The notes under the pieces: model-generated
Told to the model about the DNA's origin: nothing
Databases searched by the model: none
The model's input: the letters and a program-made list of their open reading frames with translations, nothing else
Source: Bradyrhizobium sp. 195
Lineage (GTDB): Bacteria; Pseudomonadota; Alphaproteobacteria; Rhizobiales; Xanthobacteraceae
Length of the DNA: 64,000 bases
Assembly (NCBI RefSeq): GCF_023101665.1
Contig: NZ_CP082161.1
Coordinates: forward strand, 3,224,001-3,288,000
Direction: 5' to 3'
Translations under genes and position numbers: made by a program
In this document: one piece after another, positions 1-9,346 of the stretch
How positions within the stretch are numbered: position 1 is the first letter of the stretch
Layout of the letters: every line of letters starts with the position of its first letter

Positions 1-1
1 T

Positions 2-895
2 GGACCCAAGCCGCTGACAGTCAGTTTTCCAAGCGGCGACGGCTTCGTCGTTGGCCACCTCTATCTGCCTGAGGGCTATGAACCTAGCGGGCGTTACCCA
101 GCGGTGGCCGTCGGAGGCTCCCTGACGTCCGTGAAGGAGCAAATGGGCGGCATCTACGCAGGCGAGATGGCCCTGCGCGGCGTGATGGCTCTAGCTATTG
201 ACTACCGCAATTACGGGGAAAGCAGCGGTGCGATGCGCCAGTGCGAGGACCAGGCTTCCAAAGTCGTGGATTTGTCGGCTGCGCTGCGTTTTCTGACGAA
301 GCGTCCCGATGTATCTCGTACAGGGCTCTTAGGGATATGCACTTCGGGTGGAACCGCCCTTTACGCGGCGGCCGAAGACCGAAATGTGCGCGCTGTGGCG
401 ACCGTGGCAGGCTTCTTCTCCGACCCCGCAATAGTGCAGATGATCTTTAAGGGAGCGGACGGCGTTGAGCGCCGCCGTGCCGAAGGTCGCGCGGCACGAA
501 AGCGTTTCGACGAGACCGGCGTCATCGACCTCATTTCCGCCTACGATCCCAACGACCAGACCGCGGTGAGCACGACCCCGAGCCAATACTATATGGATCA
601 GACTCGTGGTGGTGGTGTGCGTGCCTGGCGTAACGCCTTCGCGGTCATGGCATGGGAGTCCTGGCTCGACTTCGATCCTGTGTCGCAGGCTTCGCGCGTG
701 GTCGCGCCGACCCTTGTCATTCACTCGGATGGAGCTGCATTTCCGAACCAAGCACGCAAGGTACATGAACGTCTAGCCGGGCCAAAAGAATTGCACTGGA
801 CGGAGGGAGCGCACTTCGACTTTTACGACCAAGCTGATTCGGTGCATAAGGCTGCCGATCGGGTCGCAGCGCACTTTCGGACCACGCTCGGCTAG
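2..895 (+). CDS. alpha/beta hydrolase, 5' end outside the window
   Basis: The reading frame is open from the first base of the window to the TAG at 893-895, so the N-terminus lies upstream. A GTG at 104 is in frame, but homologous-looking sequence (a VVGHLYLPEGYEP stretch, typical of the first strands of the fold) precedes it, so 104 is not the start. The visible part shows an alpha/beta hydrolase core: nucleophile elbow GICTSGG with the serine, a candidate acidic residue in VIHSDGAAFP, and the histidine in EGAHFDFYD near the C-terminus. It resembles the dienelactone hydrolase/FrsA-like group (COG1073). Substrate is unknown. No operon partner is visible. Confidence 0.8.
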   Translation, partial: GPKPLTVSFPSGDGFVVGHLYLPEGYEPSGRYPAVAVGGSLTSVKEQMGGIYAGEMALRGVMALAIDYRNYGESSGAMRQCEDQASKVVDLSAALRFLTKRPDVSRTGLLGICTSGGTALYAAAEDRNVRAVATVAGFFSDPAIVQMIFKGADGVERRRAEGRAARKRFDETGVIDLISAYDPNDQTAVSTTPSQYYMDQTRGGGVRAWRNAFAVMAWESWLDFDPVSQASRVVAPTLVIHSDGAAFPNQARKVHERLAGPKELHWTEGAHFDFYDQADSVHKAADRVAAHFRTTLG

Positions 896-936
896 GCTCA
901 AACTCGCTACCCATTGCGGCTTTTGAAGTGGATTGA

Positions 937-1152
937 TTCATTGACGCCACGCAGGAGATCACGCGCAGCGCCCAGGACGCCGCGCGCGGCACGCTCGACG
1001 TCTCCAATCACATCGTCCAGATCACCTCGACCTCCGCCGAGACGGGCCGAATGGCCGCCGAGGCGCGTGATTCTGCGGTCGACCTGTCGCAGCAGGCGGC
1101 GACCTTGAAGCGCGAAGTCGACGTGTTCATCGTCACCGTCAGGGCGAGCTGA
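937..1152 (+). pseudogene. C-terminal remnant of a methyl-accepting chemotaxis protein
   Basis: A 71-codon frame ends at the TGA at 1150-1152 but has no usable start codon; the in-frame stop at 934-936 cuts it off. Its translation (IDATQEITRSAQDAARG, then a segment ending LKREVDVFIVTVRAS) matches the last helix of the signalling domain in rhizobial chemoreceptors, where a heptad coiled coil runs to a LKREVDxF-type end. Everything upstream (ligand-binding domain, HAMP, hairpin tip) is missing. It is a decayed fragment left by a deletion or recombination between the hydrolase and the protease gene. It cannot act as a receptor. Confidence 0.7.
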
Positions 1153-1375
1153 GAGCCCCAAAAAAGCTGCCTTCGCGCTCGTCACAGGAACTCGATTAAG
1201 TTCCTGTAAGGCCACGATTTTCCGCCTGCGCTGAACTGCCGCATCCGCTCAGTCCCTTCATTACAAAAGTTTAACCCGCTCGCCAGCGCGCGGTAAGGCG
1301 GGAGCCCCCATCTTCAGGTCCGTAAGGCGCCGCCCTCAGGCACCAAATGGATTTCAAGGCCCTGGAGATCTCTGC

Positions 1376-2953
1376 ATGACCGACCGTCCCGACCTTTCGA
1401 ACCTTCCGTCCTACCGGCAGACCCGCTCGGTCTTCTCTGCGCGCAAGTTCGCGCTGATGGCCTCGGTCGTCGCCGGCCTCGGCGCGGCCGTCTATGGCTT
1501 CAGCCCGTCGACCTCGCCGGCCGACCTGTTCTCGAGCCCGGCGCATGCGCAGGTCAACAACGAGGTCCGGAAGGTCGAACGTCCCATCGGCTTCGCCGAC
1601 ATCGTCGAGCGCGTGAAGCCCTCGGTGATCTCGGTGAAGGTCAACATCAAGGAGAAGACCGCGAGCAATGACGATGGTGATGACGCCCAGTCGCCGTTCC
1701 AGCCGGGCTCGCCGATGGAGCGCTTCTTCCGCCGCTTCGGCGGTCCGGACGGCATCCCCGGTCTGAAGGGTGGCGGCCGCGGCCGCGTCGTGCAGGGTCA
1801 GGGCTCCGGCTTCTTCATCTCGGCCGACGGTTTCGCCGTGACCAACAACCATGTGGTCGACGGCGCCGACAAGGTCGAGGTCACCACCGACGACGGCAAG
1901 ACCTACACCGCCAAGGTGATCGGTACCGACCAGCGCACCGACCTTGCTTTGATCAAGGTCGAGGGCAGCTCGACCTTCCCCTTCGCCAAGCTCGCCGACA
2001 GCAAACCGCGGATCGGCGACTGGGTGCTCGCGGTCGGCAATCCCTTCGGCCTCGGCGGCACCGTGACCGCAGGCATCGTTTCGGCGAGCGGCCGCGACAT
2101 CGGCAACGGTCCCTATGACGATTTCATCCAGATCGACGCGCCCGTGAACAAGGGCAATTCCGGCGGTCCGGCCTTCGACACCAATGGCGAGGTGATGGGC
2201 GTCAACACCGCGATCTACTCGCCCTCCGGCGGCAGCGTCGGCATCGCGTTCTCGATTCCGGCGAGCACCGTGAAGAGCGTGGTCGCCCAGCTCAAGGACA
2301 AGGGCTCGGTCAGCCGCGGCTGGATCGGCGTGCAGATTCAGCCCGTCACGTCCGACATCGCCGACAGCCTCGGCATGAAGAAGGCCGAAGGCGCGCTGGT
2401 GGCGGAGCCGCAGGCCAACGGTCCGGCCGCGAAGGCGGGCATCGAGTCCGGCGACGTCATCACCTCGGTGAACGGCGAATCCGTCAAGGACGCCCGAGAG
2501 CTTGCCCGCACCATCGGCGGCATGGCGCCCGGCGCGACCGTGAAGCTCAACGTGCTGCACAAGGGCCAGGACAAGGTCATCAACCTCACACTCGGCCAGT
2601 TGCCGAACACGGTCGAAGCCAAGGCCGACACCGACACTGACAGCGGCAAGGGTGCCAACAAGGGCACCGACGTGCCGAAGCTCGGGATGACCGTCGCGCC
2701 CGCCAATTCCGTGGCCGGTGCCGGCAAGGAAGGCGTTGTGGTCACCCAGGTCGATCCGAAGAGCGCCGCGGCCGAACGCGGCTTCAAGGAAGGCGACGTG
2801 ATTCTCGAAGTCGGCGGCAAGAGCGTCGCTACCGCCGGCGAAGTCCGCGATGCCATCAGTACGGCGCGGACCGACAACAAGAACAGCGTCCTGATGCGCG
2901 TGAAGAGCGGCGGCCAGTCGCGCTTCGTCGCCGTGCCCATCGCCAAGGGGTAA
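1376..2953 (+). CDS. degP: Do/DegQ-family periplasmic serine endoprotease with two PDZ domains
   Basis: 525 residues, the usual length for the HtrA/DegP family. A hydrophobic segment at about residues 25-42 and an AHAQ site near 56-59 suggest a signal peptide or anchor that places the enzyme in the periplasm. The trypsin-like domain carries the triad His159 (TNNHVV), Asp189 (RTDLALI) and Ser262 (KGNSGGPA). Two PDZ domains follow, at about 310-400 and 430-520, joined by a Lys/Asp/Thr-rich linker. It degrades or chaperones misfolded envelope proteins. The ATG at 1376 follows a CTGGAG ribosome site. The two-component system immediately downstream suggests an envelope-stress module, though a terminator at 3094-3133 separates them. 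Confidence 0.93.
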   Translation: MTDRPDLSNLPSYRQTRSVFSARKFALMASVVAGLGAAVYGFSPSTSPADLFSSPAHAQVNNEVRKVERPIGFADIVERVKPSVISVKVNIKEKTASNDDGDDAQSPFQPGSPMERFFRRFGGPDGIPGLKGGGRGRVVQGQGSGFFISADGFAVTNNHVVDGADKVEVTTDDGKTYTAKVIGTDQRTDLALIKVEGSSTFPFAKLADSKPRIGDWVLAVGNPFGLGGTVTAGIVSASGRDIGNGPYDDFIQIDAPVNKGNSGGPAFDTNGEVMGVNTAIYSPSGGSVGIAFSIPASTVKSVVAQLKDKGSVSRGWIGVQIQPVTSDIADSLGMKKAEGALVAEPQANGPAAKAGIESGDVITSVNGESVKDARELARTIGGMAPGATVKLNVLHKGQDKVINLTLGQLPNTVEAKADTDTDSGKGANKGTDVPKLGMTVAPANSVAGAGKEGVVVTQVDPKSAAAERGFKEGDVILEVGGKSVATAGEVRDAISTARTDNKNSVLMRVKSGGQSRFVAVPIAKG

Positions 2954-3093
2954 GCCTCAGGAGGTTTTTGAGATGAAGGGTGTCGCCGGCATCAGTCGCC
3001 CCCGCCGTCGGCGCCCTTCGGGGAAGCAGCGTAATTTTCGCTTCCCCTATCTACCTTCCGGTGGAATTACGCCCCCCTCCGTCGGAAGGCCTA

Positions 3094-3133
3094 GGGCGGT
3101 GGAGTCCCCCCAGCTTCACCGCCCGCCTTTTTC
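3094..3133 (+). terminator. rho-independent terminator after the protease gene
   Basis: GGGCGGTG at 3094-3101 pairs with CACCGCCC at 3117-3124, followed by a run of five T at 3128-3132. It sits about 140 bases after the protease stop and before the response regulator, so the regulator/kinase/glnE block probably has its own promoter or depends on readthrough. Confidence 0.65.
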
Positions 3134-3205
3134 TCGATGCCAGAGTCTCCCCCTCGGCTTGCATGCGATTGCCGCTCGCGCCATGTTTAGAGAAGGTTGA
3201 CCTCC

Positions 3206-3907
3206 TTGACCGCCGCCGAACGCACGATGCGCCTGCTCATTATCGAAGACGACCGTGAATCCGCCGACTACCTCGTGAAGGCGTTTCGCGAAGTCGGACA
3301 CATTGCCGATCACGCCGCCGACGGCGAGGAAGGCCTCGCCATGGCCGAGAGCGGCGATTATGACGTGCTGGTGGTCGATCGCATGCTGCCCAAGCGCGAC
3401 GGCCTGTCGCTGATCGGCGCGCTGCGCGACAAGGGCAACACGGCGCCGGTGCTGATTCTCTCCGCGCTCGGACAGGTCGACGACCGCATCAAGGGCCTGC
3501 GTGCCGGCGGCGACGACTATCTGCCAAAACCCTATTCTTTCGCCGAGCTCCTCGCCCGGGTCGAGGTGCTGTCGCGCCGCCGCGGTGGTCCCGCCGAGGA
3601 CACGCTCTACCGCGTCGGCGACCTCGAACTCGACCGGCTCTCCCATCGCGTTGCCCGCGGCAAGGACGAGCTGACGCTCCAGCCACGCGAATTCCGCCTG
3701 CTCGAATATCTCATGAAGCATGCGGGACAGGTGGTGACGCGTACCATGCTGCTGGAGAACGTCTGGGACTACCATTTCGATCCGCAGACCAACGTGATCG
3801 ACGTGCACATTTCGCGGCTGCGCTCCAAGATCGACAAGGGCTTCGAGCGGCCGCTGCTGCACACGATCCGCGGCGCCGGGTACATGATCCGTGACGGCAT
3901 TCGGTAA
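3206..3907 (+). CDS. OmpR/PhoB-family response regulator
   Basis: About 230 residues. A receiver domain starts at MRLLIIEDD, with the acidic pocket in IEDD, the phosphoacceptor aspartate in VVDRMLPK and the conserved lysine in LPKPYSF. An OmpR-type winged helix follows (LTLQPREFRLLEYL to RGAGYMI) and binds DNA. AGAAGG at 3191-3196 is nine bases before the TTG at 3206, which decides this start; the ATG at 3227 is the alternative and gives the classical N-terminus but has no good ribosome site. The stop overlaps the kinase gene by 17 bases, so the two are translationally coupled and are almost certainly a cognate pair. Confidence 0.9.
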   Translation: MTAAERTMRLLIIEDDRESADYLVKAFREVGHIADHAADGEEGLAMAESGDYDVLVVDRMLPKRDGLSLIGALRDKGNTAPVLILSALGQVDDRIKGLRAGGDDYLPKPYSFAELLARVEVLSRRRGGPAEDTLYRVGDLELDRLSHRVARGKDELTLQPREFRLLEYLMKHAGQVVTRTMLLENVWDYHFDPQTNVIDVHISRLRSKIDKGFERPLLHTIRGAGYMIRDGIR

Positions 3908-5351
3908 ACTCGTCCGCACCACGGCGTTCCGGCTCACGCTGGTCTATCTGCTGCTGTTCGCGATGTTCGCGGCCTCGCTGCTGGCCTATTTTGCCTGGAA
4001 TACGCGGCGGCTGATCACTGAAGAGATCACGCAGACGGTCAATGCCGAGACCTCGGAGATCTCCGAGATCTACGGCCGCCGCGGCCTGCGCGGCCTGGTG
4101 CTGGCGATCGAGTATCGGGCGCTGCGGCCGGGCGCCAACCTCTACCTCGTGACCACGCCGACCGGGCAGGCGATTGCCGGCAATGTCGGCTCGCTGGCGC
4201 CCGGCGTGATGGCGACGCGCGGCTGGTCGGAGACCGCCTACCGCCGCATCGAGGACGCCGATGACCGCGACCATCGCGCGCTGGTGCGCGTCACCGAACT
4301 GGAAAACGGATTCCGCCTCCTGATCGGCCGCGACCTTGCCGAGCGGCGGCGGCTGTTCGGCATCGTGGCCAAGGCCGCGCAATGGTCAGTCCTGATCGTC
4401 GTGGTGCTCGGCCTCGGCGGCGGCGTCTTCGTCGCGCGCCGCGTGCTCCGACGCATCGACGCCATGACGGGGACCGCGCAGCGCATCATGACCGGCGACC
4501 TCAGCGAGCGCCTGCCGGTGGGACGCAGCGGCGACGAGCTCGATCGCCTCGCCGAAAATCTCAACGCCATGCTGGAGCGGATCGAGGCGCTGATGGCGGG
4601 GCTGAAGGAGGTCTCCGACAACATCGCCCATGATCTCAAGACGCCGCTGACGCGCCTGCGCAACCGCGCCGAGGAGGCGCTGGCGAAATCGGGCTGCGAG
4701 GCCGATTACCGGGCGGCACTGGAGCGGACCATCGAGGAATCCGACGGTCTCATCCGCACCTTCAACGCGCTCCTGATGATCGCGCGCGCCGAGTCCGGAC
4801 AGGCGCGCGGCAACATGGACGATTTCGACGCCGCCGAGGTCGCGGGTGGCATCCATGAGCTCTACGAGCCGCTCGCCGAGGACGACGGCATGACCTTGAA
4901 GGTCAGGGCCGAGCCGACGCCGGTTCACGCCAACCGCGAATTGATCAGCCAGGCGCTCGCCAATCTGGTCGAGAATGCGATCAAATACGGCAAGCCGGCG
5001 GCGCAGACCGGCGGAACCGTGGTCAGCATGGACACAAGGCCGATCACGATCGAGGCGAGGCGCGACGGCGACCAAGTGCTGCTCAGCGTCACCGATCGCG
5101 GCCCCGGCATCCCCGAGGCCGACCGCAAGCATGCGGTCGAGCGATTCGTGCGGCTGGAAGCGAGCCGCACGCTGCCGGGCTCCGGCCTCGGCCTCAGCCT
5201 CGCCTCCGCGGTTGCGACATTGCACGGCGGCGAATTGCGGCTGGGCGACGCCCAGCCCGGTCTCGTCGCCACGCTGGTGCTGCCGGCGCGCGCGGGCGCC
5301 GGCGACAGGGTTGCTCCGCCAATACCGGATGTGCCACAGAAGGTGGCATGA
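3891..5351 (+). CDS. HAMP-domain sensor histidine kinase
   Basis: 486 residues, starting with GTG inside the end of the regulator gene. Two transmembrane segments (about 13-33 and 164-183) flank a periplasmic sensor loop of about 130 residues. A HAMP linker at about 181-234 and a dimerisation/phosphoacceptor domain with His247 (NIAHDLKTPL) follow. The ATPase domain has an N box (NLVENAIKYG), a G1 box (VTDRGPGIP) and a G2 box (GSGLGLSLA), so all kinase motifs are intact. It likely phosphorylates the regulator encoded just upstream. The stop overlaps the first codons of glnE by four bases (ATGA), an arrangement that makes glnE the third gene of the operon. Confidence 0.92.
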   Translation: MTAFGKLVRTTAFRLTLVYLLLFAMFAASLLAYFAWNTRRLITEEITQTVNAETSEISEIYGRRGLRGLVLAIEYRALRPGANLYLVTTPTGQAIAGNVGSLAPGVMATRGWSETAYRRIEDADDRDHRALVRVTELENGFRLLIGRDLAERRRLFGIVAKAAQWSVLIVVVLGLGGGVFVARRVLRRIDAMTGTAQRIMTGDLSERLPVGRSGDELDRLAENLNAMLERIEALMAGLKEVSDNIAHDLKTPLTRLRNRAEEALAKSGCEADYRAALERTIEESDGLIRTFNALLMIARAESGQARGNMDDFDAAEVAGGIHELYEPLAEDDGMTLKVRAEPTPVHANRELISQALANLVENAIKYGKPAAQTGGTVVSMDTRPITIEARRDGDQVLLSVTDRGPGIPEADRKHAVERFVRLEASRTLPGSGLGLSLASAVATLHGGELRLGDAQPGLVATLVLPARAGAGDRVAPPIPDVPQKVA

Positions 5352-8335
5352 ACCACTCCGCGCCGGGAAACGCGGACAAGCATGGTGAGAGGCTGGCCGC
5401 GCGCTTTGCGGAAGCTCCCCATATTGCCGCTTCCACAACCGACGAACGACGTTTCGAAAGCTGGCTGAGCGAGCTCGAGCCGGCCCAATCGGCCCGTCTC
5501 GAAGCGCTGCTGGCTCATCCCTTCGCGCGGGATATCCTGGCCGGTATTGCGGAATTCTCGCCCTATCTGTTCGATCTGGTGCGCGCTGATGCCTTGCGCC
5601 TGATCCGGCTGCTCGAATGCGATCCGGATTCGCATCTGACGGCGCTGATCGCGGATGCCAGGGGCGCGGTGCTCGCGGCGGCGGATGAGGCCGAGGTGAT
5701 GCGGCTGCTTCGTCGCATGAAAGCGGAGGCCGCGCTGCTGACGGCCTTGTGCGACATCGGCGGCGTATGGCCGGTGATGCGGGTGACGGCGGCGCTGACC
5801 GAGGTCGCTGTGTCCTCGGTGCAGGCGGCGCTGCAATATCTGCTGCGGCAGGAAGCCGCACGCGGCAAGCTCTCGCCGCCCAATCCCGAGGCGCCCGAAG
5901 AGGGCTGCGGGCTGATCGTGCTCGCCATGGGCAAGATGGGCGCGGGCGAGCTGAACTATTCCAGCGACATCGATCTCATCGTGTTCTTCGATCCTGATGC
6001 GACGACGCTGGCGGCGGACATCGAGCCGCAGCCGTTCTTCGTCCGGGTCACGCAAGGCATGGCGCGTATCCTGCAGCAGCGCACCTACGACGGCTACGTC
6101 TTCCGCGTCGATCTGCGCCTGCGGCCCGATCCGTCCTCGACCCAGGTGGCTATCTCACGGGACGCCGCGCTGAACTATTATGAGCGGGAAGGGCGCACCT
6201 GGGAGCGCGCCGCGATGATCAAGGCGCGTGCCTGCGCCGGCGATCCCCGGGCGGGCGAGGCGTTGCTCGCCGAGATCGCGCCCTTCGTCTGGCGCAAGCA
6301 TCTCGACTTCGCGGCGCTCGCCGACGTCCACGACATGAAGCGGCAGATGCAGACCTATCGCGGCCAGAGCGAGGTCGCGGTGGAGGGGCACAACGTCAAG
6401 GTCGGCCGCGGCGGCATCCGCGAGATCGAGTTTTTTGCCCAGACCCAGCAATTGATCGCCGGCGGCCGTCATCCGGAATTGCGGGTGCGGCCGACGCTGA
6501 GAGCGCTCGACATTCTCGCCTCCAGCAACTGGATCACCTCCGCTGCGCGCGACGAGCTGACCATTGCGTACGAATTCCTGCGCCGGGTCGAGCATCGCAT
6601 CCAGATGATTGCCGACGAGCAGACCCATACGCTGCCCGAAGACAAGGACGCGGTCGAACGTTTCGCGCGCTTCTTCGGCTATGCGGATCGCGAAGCCTTT
6701 GCGAGCGACTTGCTGCGGCAGCTCAAGATCGTGCAGGGGCACTACGAAAAACTATTCGAGGGCGACGATCCGACCGGCACGGCCAAGCTGCCGGCGCTCG
6801 ACTACAGCGCAGGTCCCGACGATCCGCGCCTGCTCCAGCACCTCGTGGCGCTCGGCTTCAAGAAGCCTGCCGCCGTCGCGCAGACGGTGCGCGACTGGGT
6901 CACGGGCGACTATCGCGTGTTCCGCAATGAGGCGACGCGGAACGCCTTCGTCGAATTCGTGCCGGCCCTGATCGACGGGCTTGCCCATGCCGAGGAACCG
7001 GATCGCGCCGTCGTGGCGTTCGATCATTTCCTCGGTGCGCTCCAGCGCGGCGGCCGGCTGATCACGCTGCTCGGTCAGAACCGCGACCTCGTCGCGCTGG
7101 TGGCGTTGGTGCTGGGCGCAGCGCCGCGGCTCGGCGAGATGCTGGCAAGGCAGCCGCAGCTGATGGACGGCCTGATCGATCCGCGCTTCTTCGGCGCCAT
7201 GCCGGACCGGCAGGAATTGTCGGGACGGCTAGCTGCGACCGTGCAGGATGCCGGCTCATACGAAGAGTTCCTCGATCGCCTGCGCCTGTTCGGGCAGGAG
7301 AGCCTGTTCCTGATCGGCACGCGGATCCTCTCCGGCACCGTCTCGGCGCAGCAGGCGAGCACGGCCTTTGCCGATGTCGCCGAAGGCATCGTGCACACCG
7401 TGCATGGCCTCGTTGAGGAGCGCTTTGCCGCCCAGCACGGCCGCATCAAGGGCCACGAGACCGCGATCATCGCGATGGGCCGGCTCGGCAGCCGCGAGAT
7501 GACGGCCTCGTCCGATCTCGACCTGATCCTGCTCTACGATTTCGACAGCGACAATCCGGACTCCGATGGGCAGAAATCGCTTCAGGGCGCGCATTACTTC
7601 GCCCGCTTGACCCAGCGCCTGATCAGCGCATTCACGACGCGCACCAACTATGGCGTGCTCTACGAGATCGACATGCGGTTACGGCCGTCGGGACGCGCCG
7701 GCCCCGTTGCCTCGAGCCTCGTCTCGTTCGCCGACTATCAGGCCAACGAGGCCTGGACCTGGGAGCATATGGCGCTGACCCGCGCGCGCGTGGTGTCGGC
7801 CTCGCCCGAATTCCGGGAACGGATCGAGCGGGTCATTCGCGGCGTCCTGACCCGCCGCCGCGACCTCGCCATCACCGCCAACGACGTCGCCGACATGCGG
7901 CGCGCGATCGCTCAGGAGAAGGGCGAGGGCGATTGCTGGGATCTCAAATACGCCGCCGGCGGCATGGTCGATATCGACTTCATCGCGCAATATCTCCAGC
8001 TCGTGCACGCTCACGACAAGCCGGAGATTCTCGACGTCAGTACGCTGCAGGTGCTGGAAAATGCCTGCAGGCTCGGCGTGCTCCCGCAGTCGGAGACCGA
8101 AATCTTGCGTGCCGCCGCACGGCTCTATCACGACCTGACGCAGATCCTGCGGCTCTGCGTCAGCGACCGTTTCAAGCCGGAAACCGCGGGCACCGACCTC
8201 CTGCGCGTGATGGCGCGGGCCGGCGATGCGCCCGACTTTTCGTCGCTGGAAGCGCGCGTGAAGGAAACGCAGGGCGAGGTGAGGCGCGTATTTACGGCGC
8301 TGCTGGAAGGGACGTCGCCTGCTTCAGCGAGGTGA
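5348..8335 (+). CDS. glnE: bifunctional glutamine synthetase adenylyltransferase/adenylyl-removing enzyme
   Basis: 995 residues, full length for GlnE. The enzyme adds AMP to glutamine synthetase, and removes it by phosphorolysis, in response to nitrogen status signalled by PII. Both nucleotidyltransferase domains are visible. The N-terminal removase has GKMGAGELNYSSDIDL at about 195-210 (metal-binding Asp207 and Asp209). The C-terminal transferase has GRLGSREMTASSDLDL at about 711-726. A GlnD PII-uridylyltransferase-type helical domain follows each. Start and kinase stop overlap as ATGA. The 3' end overlaps the convergent fdsD gene by 44 bases. Confidence 0.96.
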   Translation: MNHSAPGNADKHGERLAARFAEAPHIAASTTDERRFESWLSELEPAQSARLEALLAHPFARDILAGIAEFSPYLFDLVRADALRLIRLLECDPDSHLTALIADARGAVLAAADEAEVMRLLRRMKAEAALLTALCDIGGVWPVMRVTAALTEVAVSSVQAALQYLLRQEAARGKLSPPNPEAPEEGCGLIVLAMGKMGAGELNYSSDIDLIVFFDPDATTLAADIEPQPFFVRVTQGMARILQQRTYDGYVFRVDLRLRPDPSSTQVAISRDAALNYYEREGRTWERAAMIKARACAGDPRAGEALLAEIAPFVWRKHLDFAALADVHDMKRQMQTYRGQSEVAVEGHNVKVGRGGIREIEFFAQTQQLIAGGRHPELRVRPTLRALDILASSNWITSAARDELTIAYEFLRRVEHRIQMIADEQTHTLPEDKDAVERFARFFGYADREAFASDLLRQLKIVQGHYEKLFEGDDPTGTAKLPALDYSAGPDDPRLLQHLVALGFKKPAAVAQTVRDWVTGDYRVFRNEATRNAFVEFVPALIDGLAHAEEPDRAVVAFDHFLGALQRGGRLITLLGQNRDLVALVALVLGAAPRLGEMLARQPQLMDGLIDPRFFGAMPDRQELSGRLAATVQDAGSYEEFLDRLRLFGQESLFLIGTRILSGTVSAQQASTAFADVAEGIVHTVHGLVEERFAAQHGRIKGHETAIIAMGRLGSREMTASSDLDLILLYDFDSDNPDSDGQKSLQGAHYFARLTQRLISAFTTRTNYGVLYEIDMRLRPSGRAGPVASSLVSFADYQANEAWTWEHMALTRARVVSASPEFRERIERVIRGVLTRRRDLAITANDVADMRRAIAQEKGEGDCWDLKYAAGGMVDIDFIAQYLQLVHAHDKPEILDVSTLQVLENACRLGVLPQSETEILRAAARLYHDLTQILRLCVSDRFKPETAGTDLLRVMARAGDAPDFSSLEARVKETQGEVRRVFTALLEGTSPASAR

Positions 8336-8525
8336 GCGCCTCGCGTACGTTCGGCTCCAGGCCCGCGCCGCCGGCATCGAGATGGGCGAAGATCGCGCGC
8401 TTCATCCGGGGATCCCAGAATTTCTTGATGTGCTCGGCAATTCCCGGCACGGCCTTGTCGTGGCCCTGGCTGCGGAAGAAGGTGCCGATCTGGTTGGCCA
8501 TGTAGATCAGGCGGTCAGGCGACAT
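8292..8525 (-). CDS. fdsD: formate dehydrogenase delta subunit
   Basis: 77 residues from the ATG at 8525. Residues such as RLIYMANQIGTFF and the later HIKKFWDPRMK are the hallmark of the FdsD family, small proteins needed for a stable, active NAD-dependent formate dehydrogenase and probably involved with FdhD in cofactor insertion. The start overlaps the end of fdhD (GATGTCGCCTGA), so it is the last gene of the fds operon. An in-frame start six codons upstream is possible but would lie further into fdhD. Its 3' end overlaps the convergent glnE gene. Confidence 0.92.
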   Translation of the reverse strand: MSPDRLIYMANQIGTFFRSQGHDKAVPGIAEHIKKFWDPRMKRAIFAHLDAGGAGLEPNVREALTSLKQATSLPAAP

Positions 8526-9342
8526 CGGCAACCTCCGTGGCATGGCGAGCCGCGATCCGGCTGCCGTGCGTAAATATCTCGAATCCGTCCTGTCGGGCGA
8601 TCGCGATCAGCGTGATGCCGGCGGCTTCCGCGGTGCGCACCGCGAGCGCGGTCGGCGCGGACACCGCGATCATCACCGGTGCGCCGATCGCGGCCGCCTT
8701 CTGCACCATCTCGACCGAGACGCGGCTCGTCAGTAACACCATGCCGCCGCGCGCATCCGTGCGGCTGCGTGCTAGCGAGCCCGCGAGCTTGTCCAGCGCG
8801 TTGTGGCGGCCGACGTCTTCGCGCAACGCGACGATGTTGCCGGCGGGGGACCAGAACGCCGCGGCGTGCACCGCGCGGGTTTGCAGATTGATCGATTGCA
8901 GCGGCGCGATCGCCTGCATCGCCGCCATGATCTCTTCCGGCGTGAAGCTCTGCCCTTGCGGCACCCCCGCCGCAGGCCGCACGGCTTCGGCGATGGACTC
9001 GATACCGCAGATGCCGCAGCCGGTGGGTCCCGCGACATGGCGACGGCGCTCGCTGATGAGCGCCGCGTCTTCCGGCGCCAGCCACATCCTGAGCTCGATG
9101 CCGTCATCGAGACGAACAATCTCGAGCGACTTGATGTCGTCGACTGACTTGATGATGCCTTCGCTCAGGCTGAAGCCGACGGCAAAATCCTCCAGGTTCT
9201 GCGGCGTTCCCATCATGACGGCGTAGGTGCCGCCATTATAGGTCAGCGCCAGCGGTGTCTCCTCCGGAATGAATCGCGTTCCTTCTGACGCCACACCGTT
9301 GCGCCAGATTCCGCGATCGATCGCCTGGACCGCTACGTGCAT
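8515..9342 (-). CDS. fdhD: formate dehydrogenase accessory sulfurtransferase FdhD
   Basis: 275 residues from the ATG at 9342, four bases after the fdsA stop. The frame stays open far upstream but that part overlies fdsA and is low-complexity Arg-rich sequence. FdhD transfers sulfur from the cysteine desulfurase IscS to the molybdenum bis-MGD cofactor before it is inserted into formate dehydrogenase. The key motif is present: GPTGCGICG, with Cys109 and Cys112. The C-terminal nucleotide-binding-like part (REDVGRHNALDKL) is also conserved in the family. Position inside the fds operon fits its role for FdsA. Confidence 0.95.
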   Translation of the reverse strand: MHVAVQAIDRGIWRNGVASEGTRFIPEETPLALTYNGGTYAVMMGTPQNLEDFAVGFSLSEGIIKSVDDIKSLEIVRLDDGIELRMWLAPEDAALISERRRHVAGPTGCGICGIESIAEAVRPAAGVPQGQSFTPEEIMAAMQAIAPLQSINLQTRAVHAAAFWSPAGNIVALREDVGRHNALDKLAGSLARSRTDARGGMVLLTSRVSVEMVQKAAAIGAPVMIAVSAPTALAVRTAEAAGITLIAIARQDGFEIFTHGSRIAARHATEVADVA

Positions 9343-9346
9343 GCGC

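Noticed and set aside
2973..3200. 75-codon frame after the protease gene with a perfect AGGAGG upstream of its ATG
   Set aside because: The product is Arg/Pro-rich without a domain, it contains the terminator hairpin at 3094-3133, and it runs into the response-regulator gene. The ribosome site alone is not enough.
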